Source of the DNA: an uncultured Lachnospiraceae bacterium
Lineage (GTDB): Bacteria > Bacillota > Clostridia > Lachnospirales > Lachnospiraceae
DNA: 9,260 nucleotides
NCBI GenBank assembly: GCA_946406305.1
Contig: CAMJKC010000060.1
Coordinates: 1 to 9,260, forward strand
Reading direction: 5' to 3'
Part shown: piece by piece, positions 1-6,023 of the stretch
Numbering within the stretch: the stretch's first letter is position 1
How the letters are laid out: the number at the start of each line of letters is the position of its first letter
Notes under the pieces: model-generated
The model's database searches: none
Seen by the model: the letters and a program-made list of their open reading frames with translations, nothing else
Told to the model about the DNA's origin: nothing
Program-made: the position numbers and the translations under genes

Positions 1-877
1 CACTTGCATCCCCTGCCCCTATGATTGAATGTATTTCATCTATAAATAATATTATATCCTTATTGTTTTTTAACTCATCTATTATTCTTTTTATTCTCTC
101 TTCAAACTCTCCACGATATTTTGTACCTGCAACCATTCTACTAACATCAAGATTCACTACTTTTTTATCTTTTATTACATTAGGAACCTCCCCTTTAACA
201 ATAAGGTTTGCAAGCCCCTCTGCAATTGAGGTCTTTCCAACTCCAGGTTCACCTATAAGGCACGGATTATTTTTTGTCCTCCTTGATAATATTTGTATTA
301 CTCTATTTATTTCTTTTGTCCTACCTATTACTGGGTCTATTTGGTCATTTCTTGACATCTCTGTAAGGTCTCTTGAAAAATTATCAAGCACTGGTGTATT
401 AGACATAGGTCTAAAGCCATTTTTTCCATTTTGTCCTTTTTCATTCGCTCCTGTAACAGCAATTATATCAAGATACATCTTTCTAAGGTTTACACCCTTT
501 ATAGTGTTAAGTATCCTTATAGCAAGACAATCTTTATCTTTTAATATTGCTATTAAAAAATGTTCTGTCCCTACATTTTTTGTATTTGCAGCTTCTGCCT
601 CTCTTTTTGCATTTTCAACTATTCTTTTTGCTGAAGGCGAATATCCATCTGGGTCATCAACTAATATATCTGTATTTGTATCTATATTCTCCTCTATCAT
701 CTTTCTTACTGTCTCATCGTCAATATTATTTGATTTCAATATCCTTGAAGCTAATCCTTCATTTTCTATAATAAGACCAAGCAAAATATGTTCCGTTCCT
801 ATCTGGCCATTTCCAAGTGCATTAGCTTCATTTTTAGCTATCTCTAGAACTTTTTTTACACTTTGAGTAAACTCCAT
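1..877 (-). CDS. clpC: ATP-dependent Clp protease ATP-binding subunit ClpC, N-terminal part (runs off the window)
   Basis: HSP100/AAA+ unfoldase that normally hands substrates to ClpP in the cytosol. The 292 visible residues start at ATG 877-875, about 5 nt after a GGAGGAAGA ribosome binding site (884-892). Two Clp_N repeats are visible: residues about 4-50, with IGTEHILLGL, and about 80-130, with VGTEHFLIAI. A linker follows (about 140-170), then the D1 AAA+ entry sequence DPVIGR at 181-186. Walker A GEPGVGKT lies at 209-216, the pore-loop element KYRGEFEERIK near 253-263, and Walker B LFIDEIH near 277-283. The frame is intact up to the window edge, so the truncation is only apparent. It follows a membrane-protein gene by 33 nt with no terminator between them, so it is probably co-transcribed with two surface-protein genes. 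ctsR, mcsA and mcsB, its usual partners in Bacilli and many Clostridia, are not upstream. ClpC versus another two-domain Clp cannot be fully settled without the middle domain. Confidence 0.93.
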   Translation of the reverse strand, partial: MEFTQSVKKVLEIAKNEANALGNGQIGTEHILLGLIIENEGLASRILKSNNIDDETVRKMIEENIDTNTDILVDDPDGYSPSAKRIVENAKREAEAANTKNVGTEHFLIAILKDKDCLAIRILNTIKGVNLRKMYLDIIAVTGANEKGQNGKNGFRPMSNTPVLDNFSRDLTEMSRNDQIDPVIGRTKEINRVIQILSRRTKNNPCLIGEPGVGKTSIAEGLANLIVKGEVPNVIKDKKVVNLDVSRMVAGTKYRGEFEERIKRIIDELKNNKDIILFIDEIHSIIGAGDAS

Positions 878-910
878 TTTATGTCTTCCTCCACTTTTAT
901 ATTAATTCCT

Positions 911-2206
911 CTATCTCATCATCTTTTTCATCTTCTTCTTTATTTTTTCTCCTATCAAGCTCTCATGAGCACTAAAATATTCATCATCATCTTCATCATC
1001 AAAATCATCTCTTTGTTTACTACCTCTACCCATCCCTTTTGCAATAAGTGCTATAACAAGTATAACACAAAGGATAAGTGATGCTATTGCTATAATAATT
1101 AAAATATTACTTTTTGACTCCAAATCTTTTACTTGTTTTTCTAATTCTAAATTCCTTGTTTCCAACTTTTGTTCATTACCACTTCCTGGTCTTTCCAAAT
1201 ATCTTTGAATAGTATTGTTTGGTATATCACGGACAAAATAACCTTTATTATTATTTGGATCTATACCATAAAAAACATAAAACTCATATACTTCCCCATC
1301 TTTATTTATTGGCACATAAGCTTCAATTTCATTATTTTTATCTATTGATGTAGTTCTCTCATAGCCTATAAATTTGTCATCATCTCCTTCTGGAATATTT
1401 GAAACTACTACTTTGTATTCTTTTGATGTTAGCCTTACACCATTTACTACTTCTGTTTCACCTGCCGTTATCCCTGTATCAAGTTTATTAACATTTATAG
1501 TATATACTTTTTTAGTTACACCATTTGGGGCAGTAACTGTTAGAGTCACTTTATTATTTGCCCCTATTTCAAAATTGCCATTACCTTCTTCAGTATACTG
1601 TGCATCAGGGTCTTCGGTTTCAACATCTATTGCTATTCTATCTACATCAGAATTAACTGTTACATTATAATTTGTAACAGTTGGGTCAAATGTCCCCTGC
1701 AATTCCCCTCTTCCTATTTGAATAGCTTTTATATTGGCGTTACGAGACGAAGTATTTGCTGGTCTGACATTTATTTTTGATGTCCCAGTTTTTGTAATAT
1801 TAACTGAATTATCATTTACATCTTTTACCCAGTTATCCTGAATGCTGATTACAGTAGTTCCACTTTTTACAGCTTCAAATGACATATTATATTCTAATAC
1901 TTTTGTTTTTGCCCCATTACCCGAACCTTGAATTTTTACTAATCCAGCTCCACCTTCAGCAGTTGTTCCCTTTGTCCCACTTATAAATTTAATAGCTTTT
2001 TCATCATAAGTTATAGTCACTTCTGCAGATTCTAATCTTACATCTTTAGATTTTACTTTCATAACAACATCAAAAGTTTTTCCTCTCGTAGTCTGTGGAT
2101 CATTAAATTCTATACGAGCTTCTCCTGCAAAAGTCACAATTGTAGTAGCTATTATAAAAGTTAATGTTGATAAAAATAATTTAAAAGTTTTTTTATATCT
2201 TTTCAT
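911..2206 (-). CDS. secreted, membrane-anchored cohesin-like and cadherin-like beta-sandwich protein
   Basis: This 431-residue protein is predicted to be exported and anchored by one C-terminal helix. Residues 1-27 form a signal peptide (basic start MKRYKK, hydrophobic core, cleavage near FAG/E). Residues about 28-148 resemble a cohesin-type beta-sandwich, with VTITYDEKAIKFISG and a later GTTVISI strand. Residues about 155-242 match the cadherin-like beta-sandwich repeat (DPTVTNYNVTV, then VTAPNGVTKKVYTINV). A further beta-rich stretch spans 253-335. A short coiled-coil-like segment (about 345-366) leads into a transmembrane helix (about 368-390). The cytosolic tail has an acidic block (DDFDDEDDDE) and ends with a basic block (KKKMKKMM). 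The gene starts 2 nt after the stop of the wall-hydrolase gene, and its ribosome binding site (GGAGG, 2212-2216) lies in that gene's last codons, so translation is probably coupled. clpC follows. The molecular function is unknown; a role in surface assembly or binding is inferred from the domains. True dockerin binding is not implied. Confidence 0.88.
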   Translation of the reverse strand: MKRYKKTFKLFLSTLTFIIATTIVTFAGEARIEFNDPQTTRGKTFDVVMKVKSKDVRLESAEVTITYDEKAIKFISGTKGTTAEGGAGLVKIQGSGNGAKTKVLEYNMSFEAVKSGTTVISIQDNWVKDVNDNSVNITKTGTSKINVRPANTSSRNANIKAIQIGRGELQGTFDPTVTNYNVTVNSDVDRIAIDVETEDPDAQYTEEGNGNFEIGANNKVTLTVTAPNGVTKKVYTINVNKLDTGITAGETEVVNGVRLTSKEYKVVVSNIPEGDDDKFIGYERTTSIDKNNEIEAYVPINKDGEVYEFYVFYGIDPNNNKGYFVRDIPNNTIQRYLERPGSGNEQKLETRNLELEKQVKDLESKSNILIIIAIASLILCVILVIALIAKGMGRGSKQRDDFDDEDDDEYFSAHESLIGEKIKKKMKKMMR

Positions 2207-2208
2207 AA

Positions 2209-4266
2209 TTACCTCCGCTCCCCTGGTCCAACTGATATTTCAGTCACTACAGGCAGTTTAAAATCTGTGTTTATATTTATATTATTATTTACATTATTGT
2301 TTACATTATTATTTACATCATTGACAATAATTGGTATAACTAAATCACTTGGTGCCGAAACATTTTCCACTCCTTTTTTATATACATCTATATTATAAAC
2401 ATTTATATCTCCATTTTCAGCTATTATACTTATTTGCACTAAAGTATTCGTAACAGTTATCGGAATATTTCCTGCTCCTACTACTACTGCTTTTTTGTCA
2501 TATGGTTCAGCATTTACAGTGATATACGAAACATTACTCTCTAATATTAAATTATAGTTATTTACATCAGTATCAAAAGTAGGGGTAAGCCTATGTGAAG
2601 AAACAGTTAATGATTTTAATTTATTATTTGGACTCCCAGTTTTTGTTGGCATAGGAGATGCTTCATTTGGCATATTGTTATAATATGGTATTTTAAATAC
2701 ATGAGTAGCATTTGTCATTTCTTCATCATATCCTGTAGCGAGTAATTGTCCTTCACTTACAGCACCTGCGACATTTGTCATGTATTGATTTTTAAAGTCC
2801 CCTATAACATCCCATTTCTTTAAATAAAATGTGTCTTGACCTTTTTTTATAAAACTACTTGCATAATAATCTACAACTCCATATAATGCTTTTTCTTTTG
2901 TATCCCAAGGTCTATTATATCTACCCTCAGTTTTAGCATATCTAAGTCCATTTTCAACAGCAGTATAGCCATTTGCAGCATAGGCACCAACATTTCCATA
3001 ATTATACACTCCAGGGAATTTAGCATTTTTTCCACTTATAGAATCTGATTTACCTTCAACCCCTTGTTCTTGTAATATCATAGAAACCACTACATAAGGA
3101 TTTATTCCTATTTGAGAACAAGCATTATATATAATATCTGAATATGTCCATCTTCCAGCTGGCAAATAATTAAACCTAAAAGATAAATCTTCCATACTTT
3201 CATTAGGAGCAGCACCAAAATTTACTGCATTCGGTGATACTATTATGTTGCTAAGAGAAAAAGCTATTCCCTCTTTTATCATTGGAACTATAGGTTTTGA
3301 ATAATCAATAACACCTGGTCCATAATTTCTGTCATTTTTATTTTCAGTAGGATAATTACCATCATATGGAATATTTTTATCTATATTGGATGGTTCGCCA
3401 TCTATTTTATATGGTGTTATTTCTTGTCCATTAGGTCTTTCTATATTTGTAGCATCAGGTATTATAATCGGTATTACTAAATCTTCACTTGGTAATTGAT
3501 TTATCAAAGTTGTATCTATAAATCCATCTAAAAAAGTACCTTTTACCATTTTTTTAACACCTTCTAAATTATGAAGTGTTCTATCAAAAGTTTGCACCTC
3601 AAACTGAAATATAAAAGGATCAGCTAAAAAATTTCTTGGGTCCATATAATATGCTATTATTTCCCTTGAAGCTGCAACCCACATTCCACTATCAAAAGTT
3701 GGCCAAGTTGAAGTTGTATAGTCATATTTTCCCTTATCAGTAGATTTATGAGAAGATATAGCACTATTATGAATTAATGACTTAGTTCCAAATAATTCAT
3801 TGTCCACAGCATAATTAAAATCCATATTAATTTTTTGTAATTTAAACTTCCAATTGGGATGTTCTGCATGAACTAATCTTAATAATTCTTTGTAATCATT
3901 TGGAAAGCCTTCTCCATCAAGTTCTCTTTCAAAATTTGCATCTGTTACATATTTTACTTCTACACCTTTTAAAAAATCACTTCTTATATAACCTGTTTTG
4001 TTTCCATAATTAAACTTATACCAAGTTTTCCCTTGCTCATCAAGTTCAGCACCTAATATATTGATTTTATATCCTGCGGTAACCTTACCAAGAAGAGAAG
4101 TAGTTATACTTGGTCCTGACCTCACATTAACATTTGTTCCTGTTACAAGCATAACTTTATTTACAGCAAATACCCTCAAATCTAAATCTTTATTCAGATT
4201 TGAGATAAATACTATAATAATTAGCACAATAACTAATATTTTGTGTGATTTTTTTTTTGTTTTCAT
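2209..4266 (-). CDS. secreted SH3 / glucosaminidase-type cell-wall hydrolase with cadherin-like domain
   Basis: This 685-residue exported protein probably cleaves N-acetylglucosaminyl bonds in peptidoglycan. It begins with a basic MKTKKKSHK and a hydrophobic signal or anchor segment (about 10-35). A bacterial SH3 domain lies at about 38-100 (TNVNVRSGPS, TGYIRSDFL). The glucosaminidase-type region is split. The first half (about 120-250) has HPNWKFK and MDPRNFL. The second half (about 370-535) has GINPYVVVSMILQEQG, with likely catalytic Glu400, then NYGNVGAY and the WDTKEKALYGVVDYYASSFI stretch. Between the halves lies an insert of about 115 residues rich in Pro, Asn and Ile. A cadherin-like beta-sandwich follows (about 546-632). 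The tail carries Asn-Asn-Asn-Val repeats and no recognisable sortase motif. The ATG has no Shine-Dalgarno sequence and sits about 19 nt below a strong promoter. It is the first gene of the operon. Family assignment is from motifs; the catalytic residue is inferred. Confidence 0.88.
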   Translation of the reverse strand: MKTKKKSHKILVIVLIIIVFISNLNKDLDLRVFAVNKVMLVTGTNVNVRSGPSITTSLLGKVTAGYKINILGAELDEQGKTWYKFNYGNKTGYIRSDFLKGVEVKYVTDANFERELDGEGFPNDYKELLRLVHAEHPNWKFKLQKINMDFNYAVDNELFGTKSLIHNSAISSHKSTDKGKYDYTTSTWPTFDSGMWVAASREIIAYYMDPRNFLADPFIFQFEVQTFDRTLHNLEGVKKMVKGTFLDGFIDTTLINQLPSEDLVIPIIIPDATNIERPNGQEITPYKIDGEPSNIDKNIPYDGNYPTENKNDRNYGPGVIDYSKPIVPMIKEGIAFSLSNIIVSPNAVNFGAAPNESMEDLSFRFNYLPAGRWTYSDIIYNACSQIGINPYVVVSMILQEQGVEGKSDSISGKNAKFPGVYNYGNVGAYAANGYTAVENGLRYAKTEGRYNRPWDTKEKALYGVVDYYASSFIKKGQDTFYLKKWDVIGDFKNQYMTNVAGAVSEGQLLATGYDEEMTNATHVFKIPYYNNMPNEASPMPTKTGSPNNKLKSLTVSSHRLTPTFDTDVNNYNLILESNVSYITVNAEPYDKKAVVVGAGNIPITVTNTLVQISIIAENGDINVYNIDVYKKGVENVSAPSDLVIPIIVNDVNNNVNNNVNNNININTDFKLPVVTEISVGPGERR
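2282..2330 (-). repeat. 12-bp tandem repeat coding for Asn-Asn-Asn-Val
   Basis: Read on the minus strand, the codon unit GTA-AAT-AAT-AAT is repeated about three times with one synonymous change (AAT to AAC). It gives a V-N-N-N tract at residues about 648-665 of the wall hydrolase. The tract is in frame, so slippage by whole units would lengthen or shorten the C-terminal tail without breaking the gene. A similar run occurs in the EFR1-type gene near 5479-5500. Confidence 0.7.
3268..3483 (-). other. insert separating the two halves of the glucosaminidase-type region
   Basis: Residues about 262-333 are the clearest part of a low-complexity stretch, with many Pro, Asn, Asp and Ile and no hydrophobic core, that separates the two conserved halves of the hydrolase. 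The whole stretch without family motifs runs to about residue 368. It opens with DLVIPII, and the same seven residues recur at 641-647 before the C-terminal Asn repeat. The frame is intact across it, so it looks like a linker or accessory insert and not a disruption. Its boundaries are estimates. Confidence 0.45.
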
Positions 4267-4291
4267 AAAATGTGTTATATGCTAATACAAT

Positions 4292-4320
4292 ATTATATAT
4301 AAATGAGAACTTTTTTTCAA
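4292..4320 (-). promoter_or_regulatory. sigma-A type promoter of the wall hydrolase / cohesin-like / clpC operon
   Basis: On the minus strand TTGAAA (4320-4315) and a perfect TATAAT (4297-4292) are separated by exactly 17 nt. Transcription should begin near 4285, leaving a leader of only about 19 nt before the ATG at 4266. No operator palindrome or CtsR-like direct repeat was seen beside it. The fit to consensus is strong; activity is inferred. Confidence 0.72.
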
Positions 4321-4347
4321 GTTTATTTGTGTTGTTTGTATGAAATT

Positions 4348-4479
4348 TTAAAATCTTTTTTTTATTAAATTCTTTAATCTAATTATATTTTCTACAATTG
4401 CCTTTACTTTATAATCGCCTTTTTTAACATTTATTTTTGTCAAAACACTTAATTTATATTTTTTTACAAATAATGACAT
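4348..4479 (-). CDS. possible small lysine-rich protein, 43 residues, or gene remnant
   Basis: ATG (4479-4477) opens a 43-codon frame ending at TAA (4350-4348). The product starts MSLFVKKYKLSV, is strongly basic and could form one amphipathic helix near its end (IVENIIRLKNLIKKRF). An in-frame stop lies one codon before the ATG, so it does not extend upstream. There is no good ribosome binding site, which argues against it; an AGGGA lies too far upstream. A possible promoter (TTGACA at 4544-4539) precedes it. I do not recognise the protein. It could be a small basic peptide, the tail of a decayed gene, or chance in AT-rich DNA. Confidence 0.22.
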   Translation of the reverse strand: MSLFVKKYKLSVLTKINVKKGDYKVKAIVENIIRLKNLIKKRF

Positions 4480-4516
4480 TTTTTATTATCAGCAATTATT
4501 TTTCTATTCCCTACTA

Positions 4517-4544
4517 CATATATTTCGATTCATATTTATGTCAA
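4517..4544 (-). promoter_or_regulatory. possible promoter inside the intergenic region
   Basis: A perfect TTGACA (4544-4539) is followed after 16 nt by TATATG (4522-4517) on the minus strand. The -10 element is weak. It would drive the small 43-codon frame, or read into the operon below. Confidence 0.3.
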
Positions 4545-4575
4545 TTACTTTTTTACTTAATTATTTTTTAATTTT

Positions 4576-5052
4576 CTATGACTCATTTATAAGTTTACCT
4601 GTAATATGCTCTATATCAACTCTTATACATAAAACTCTTAATAACGATTTTTTTAACTCTTCTTCTAATTCATTTTTATCTGTTCCAAATTTCCACCAAA
4701 TGTCACTTGCAATTTTTTTACATTCATCCAAATCAGTGACAAAGGTCGCCTTCCCAAATATAATTACACTTCTTACATTAAGTGACCAATGCCCCATTTT
4801 TTTCTTCCCTTTTTCAAACACACAATATGATACTTTATTATTTAACTTTATCGCATCAATTTTATGTCCCTCTTTTGCTCCATGAAAGTAAATACAATTT
4901 TTTTCTTTATCATAAAAATGATTTAGAGGTATTCCGTATGGATAACCATCATCCCCTATTACAGATAAAACTCCTCTTTTTTCATTTGTCAAAAGTTCTA
5001 TACATTCTTCATTACTTATTTCTTGCTTGAATCTCCTCATTTTCCTAAACAC
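4576..5052 (-). CDS. pyridoxamine 5'-phosphate oxidase-like flavin-binding family protein
   Basis: This 158-residue protein has a split-barrel flavin-binding fold, resembling the NimA-like group of cytosolic FMN proteins in anaerobes. Visible signatures are RGVLSVIGDDGYPYGIPLNH at 26-45, the IYFHGAKEGHKIDAI stretch at 54-68, then VSYCVFE (74-80) and VRSVIIFGKATFV (93-105). This is the usual length for the group. The start is GTG (5052-5050): GGAGGG (5056-5061) stands 3-5 nt away. The next in-frame Met codon at 5040 would be about 15 nt from that site, which is less suitable. The true substrate is unknown; these proteins range from flavin reductases to nitroimidazole-inactivating enzymes, and neither activity can be assigned here. 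It is separated from its neighbours by 106 and 309 nt, so it may be its own transcript. Family assignment is firm; function is not. Confidence 0.87.
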   Translation of the reverse strand: MFRKMRRFKQEISNEECIELLTNEKRGVLSVIGDDGYPYGIPLNHFYDKEKNCIYFHGAKEGHKIDAIKLNNKVSYCVFEKGKKKMGHWSLNVRSVIIFGKATFVTDLDECKKIASDIWWKFGTDKNELEEELKKSLLRVLCIRVDIEHITGKLINES

Positions 5053-5131
5053 TGTTGCCCTCCATAAAAAATAACAATCTTCATAATAATTTTTAATACA
5101 ATCTAACTATTTAACAAATAAATTTTTTACT

Positions 5132-5158
5132 ATTATATAAAATTGATATTATTTTCAA
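5132..5158 (-). promoter_or_regulatory. candidate promoter for the flavin-binding gene
   Basis: TTGAAA (5158-5153) and a perfect TATAAT (5137-5132) occur on the minus strand just after the EFR1-type stop codon, but the spacing is 15 nt, shorter than the usual 16-18. The leader would be about 70 nt. Confidence 0.35.
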
Positions 5159-5160
5159 TT
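5141..5160 (-). terminator. weak AT-rich hairpin after the EFR1-type gene
   Basis: A perfect 6-bp inverted repeat (AATTGA / TCAATT) with an 8-nt loop overlaps the stop codon at 5159-5161 and is followed on the minus strand by a short T-rich run. The stem has one G-C pair in each arm, so it would be a poor terminator. It also overlaps the candidate promoter. Confidence 0.2.
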
Positions 5161-5917
5161 AATTATTCGCCTCAATTATTTCATTTAATTTTACATGCTC
5201 ATTTCTAAAACGGACATCACTTTTTTCGTTTTTCAAATGTATTGCTTTTTTAGGACAATTATGAATACAAGAATAACAAACTTCGCAATTACTCCCAAAA
5301 ATTACTTTGTCAGTTACTTTTATGTTATTTGCAGGACAAACTTTAGCACAAGTTCCACAAAGGATACAGGCAGCATCAATTATATATTTTTTTGCTGCAT
5401 TTTTATCAATAAGTGCCTTCCCCATAGTATTCTTTACAATTGATAGAAGTATTTTTTGCAAGAAATTTATTTTTGATACATTATTTACATTATTATTTAT
5501 ATCTCCACAAATTTTTTCTAATTGTCCCTCTGTATCTTTTTTTTCAATGTTTTCTAATTGGTTTTTAATATCAAATCCAGGAATATAATTGTCTACCATC
5601 TTAACTACATTTACATAATTCAATTGTAGCCCCATTTCATTTATAGCATATATGGCATTTAATTTTGCAACTGAATATGACATTCCATATGTACATATAA
5701 AAAATAGATATTTAGTTTTAATTTTTGCCTTACTTAAAAATTCATGAACCATATGTGGCATATCGCCAGCATAAACTGGTGCGATAATTCCCACTTTGTC
5801 ATCTTCTATAACTATCTCATTTTTCTTCATTAAATTCGGTATTGATAAAATATTTCCACCAATTTTTTTAGCGACATATAGTGAATTTCCTGTTGCAGTA
5901 AAATAACAAATTGTCAT
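5159..5917 (-). CDS. EFR1-type flavodoxin / 2[4Fe-4S] ferredoxin fusion protein
   Basis: This 252-residue cytosolic electron carrier combines an N-terminal flavodoxin-like domain with a C-terminal two-cluster ferredoxin. YFTATGNSLYVAKKI (5-19) is the phosphate-binding loop for FMN. APVYAGDMPHMVHEFL (46-61) and the later ICTYG (74-78) belong to the same fold. The ferredoxin part carries the two classic cysteine sets: C184-x2-C187-x2-C190-x3-C194-P and C211-x2-C214-x2-C217-x3-C221-P. The linker contains an Asn-Val run (NNNVNNV, about 141-147). The start is ATG 5917, 7 nt after AAGGAG (5925-5930). It stands alone, with a gap of about 106 nt on each side, so its redox partner cannot be read from context. 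These proteins are common in anaerobic Firmicutes; the donor and acceptor are unknown. Confidence 0.9.
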   Translation of the reverse strand: MTICYFTATGNSLYVAKKIGGNILSIPNLMKKNEIVIEDDKVGIIAPVYAGDMPHMVHEFLSKAKIKTKYLFFICTYGMSYSVAKLNAIYAINEMGLQLNYVNVVKMVDNYIPGFDIKNQLENIEKKDTEGQLEKICGDINNNVNNVSKINFLQKILLSIVKNTMGKALIDKNAAKKYIIDAACILCGTCAKVCPANNIKVTDKVIFGSNCEVCYSCIHNCPKKAIHLKNEKSDVRFRNEHVKLNEIIEANN

Positions 5918-6023
5918 TGTTATACTCCTTTATAACATGTATTTATAATTTTTAAATATATTTTTATTTTCATTAATAAATTACAAATAATTTTCATATA
6001 TCATTTTACCTAATTATCAAAAA

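Larger units (their letters stand above)
4267..4575. other. 309-bp AT-rich intergenic region
   Basis: This is the only gap over 300 bases. On the minus strand it holds the operon promoter (4292-4320), an uncertain 43-codon frame (4348-4479) and a second possible promoter (4517-4544). No GC-rich hairpin with a T-run, tRNA or structured leader was seen, so a terminator for the flavoprotein gene ending at 4576 is not evident. Short coding-like patches in two frames (a VVGNRKIIADNKK-type stretch near 4480-4520 and the 43-codon frame) could be a decayed gene. Confidence 0.5.

Noticed and set aside
21..866. Long open frame of 281 codons on the plus strand
   Set aside because: It is antisense to clpC, whose two Clp_N repeats, Walker A and Walker B are clear on the minus strand. 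The plus frame gives only a Ser/Phe/Ile-rich mirror product.
1374..1670. Plus-strand open frame of 98 codons
   Set aside because: It is antisense to the cadherin-like domain of the cohesin-like gene, with no ribosome binding site and no family features.
2282..2330. Short regular repeats as a CRISPR array
   Set aside because: The unit is 12 bp with no spacers and is an in-frame codon repeat.
4421..4443. Second TTGACA (4443-4438) as a promoter
   Set aside because: No acceptable -10 element lies 16-18 nt downstream, and it falls within the small open frame.
4538..4885. Plus-strand open frame of 115 codons over the flavin-binding gene
   Set aside because: The minus strand carries a recognisable family with a ribosome binding site; the plus frame is a low-complexity shadow.
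5195..5588. Plus-strand frames opposite the ferredoxin cysteines
   Set aside because: They are shadows of the EFR1-type gene, whose eight cluster cysteines are on the minus strand.
5918..6023. Promoter and terminator between the CapA and EFR1-type genes
   Set aside because: Several weak TTGATA/TATAAA-like boxes occur but none has both good elements and a sensible distance to the start. No hairpin with a T-run was found.
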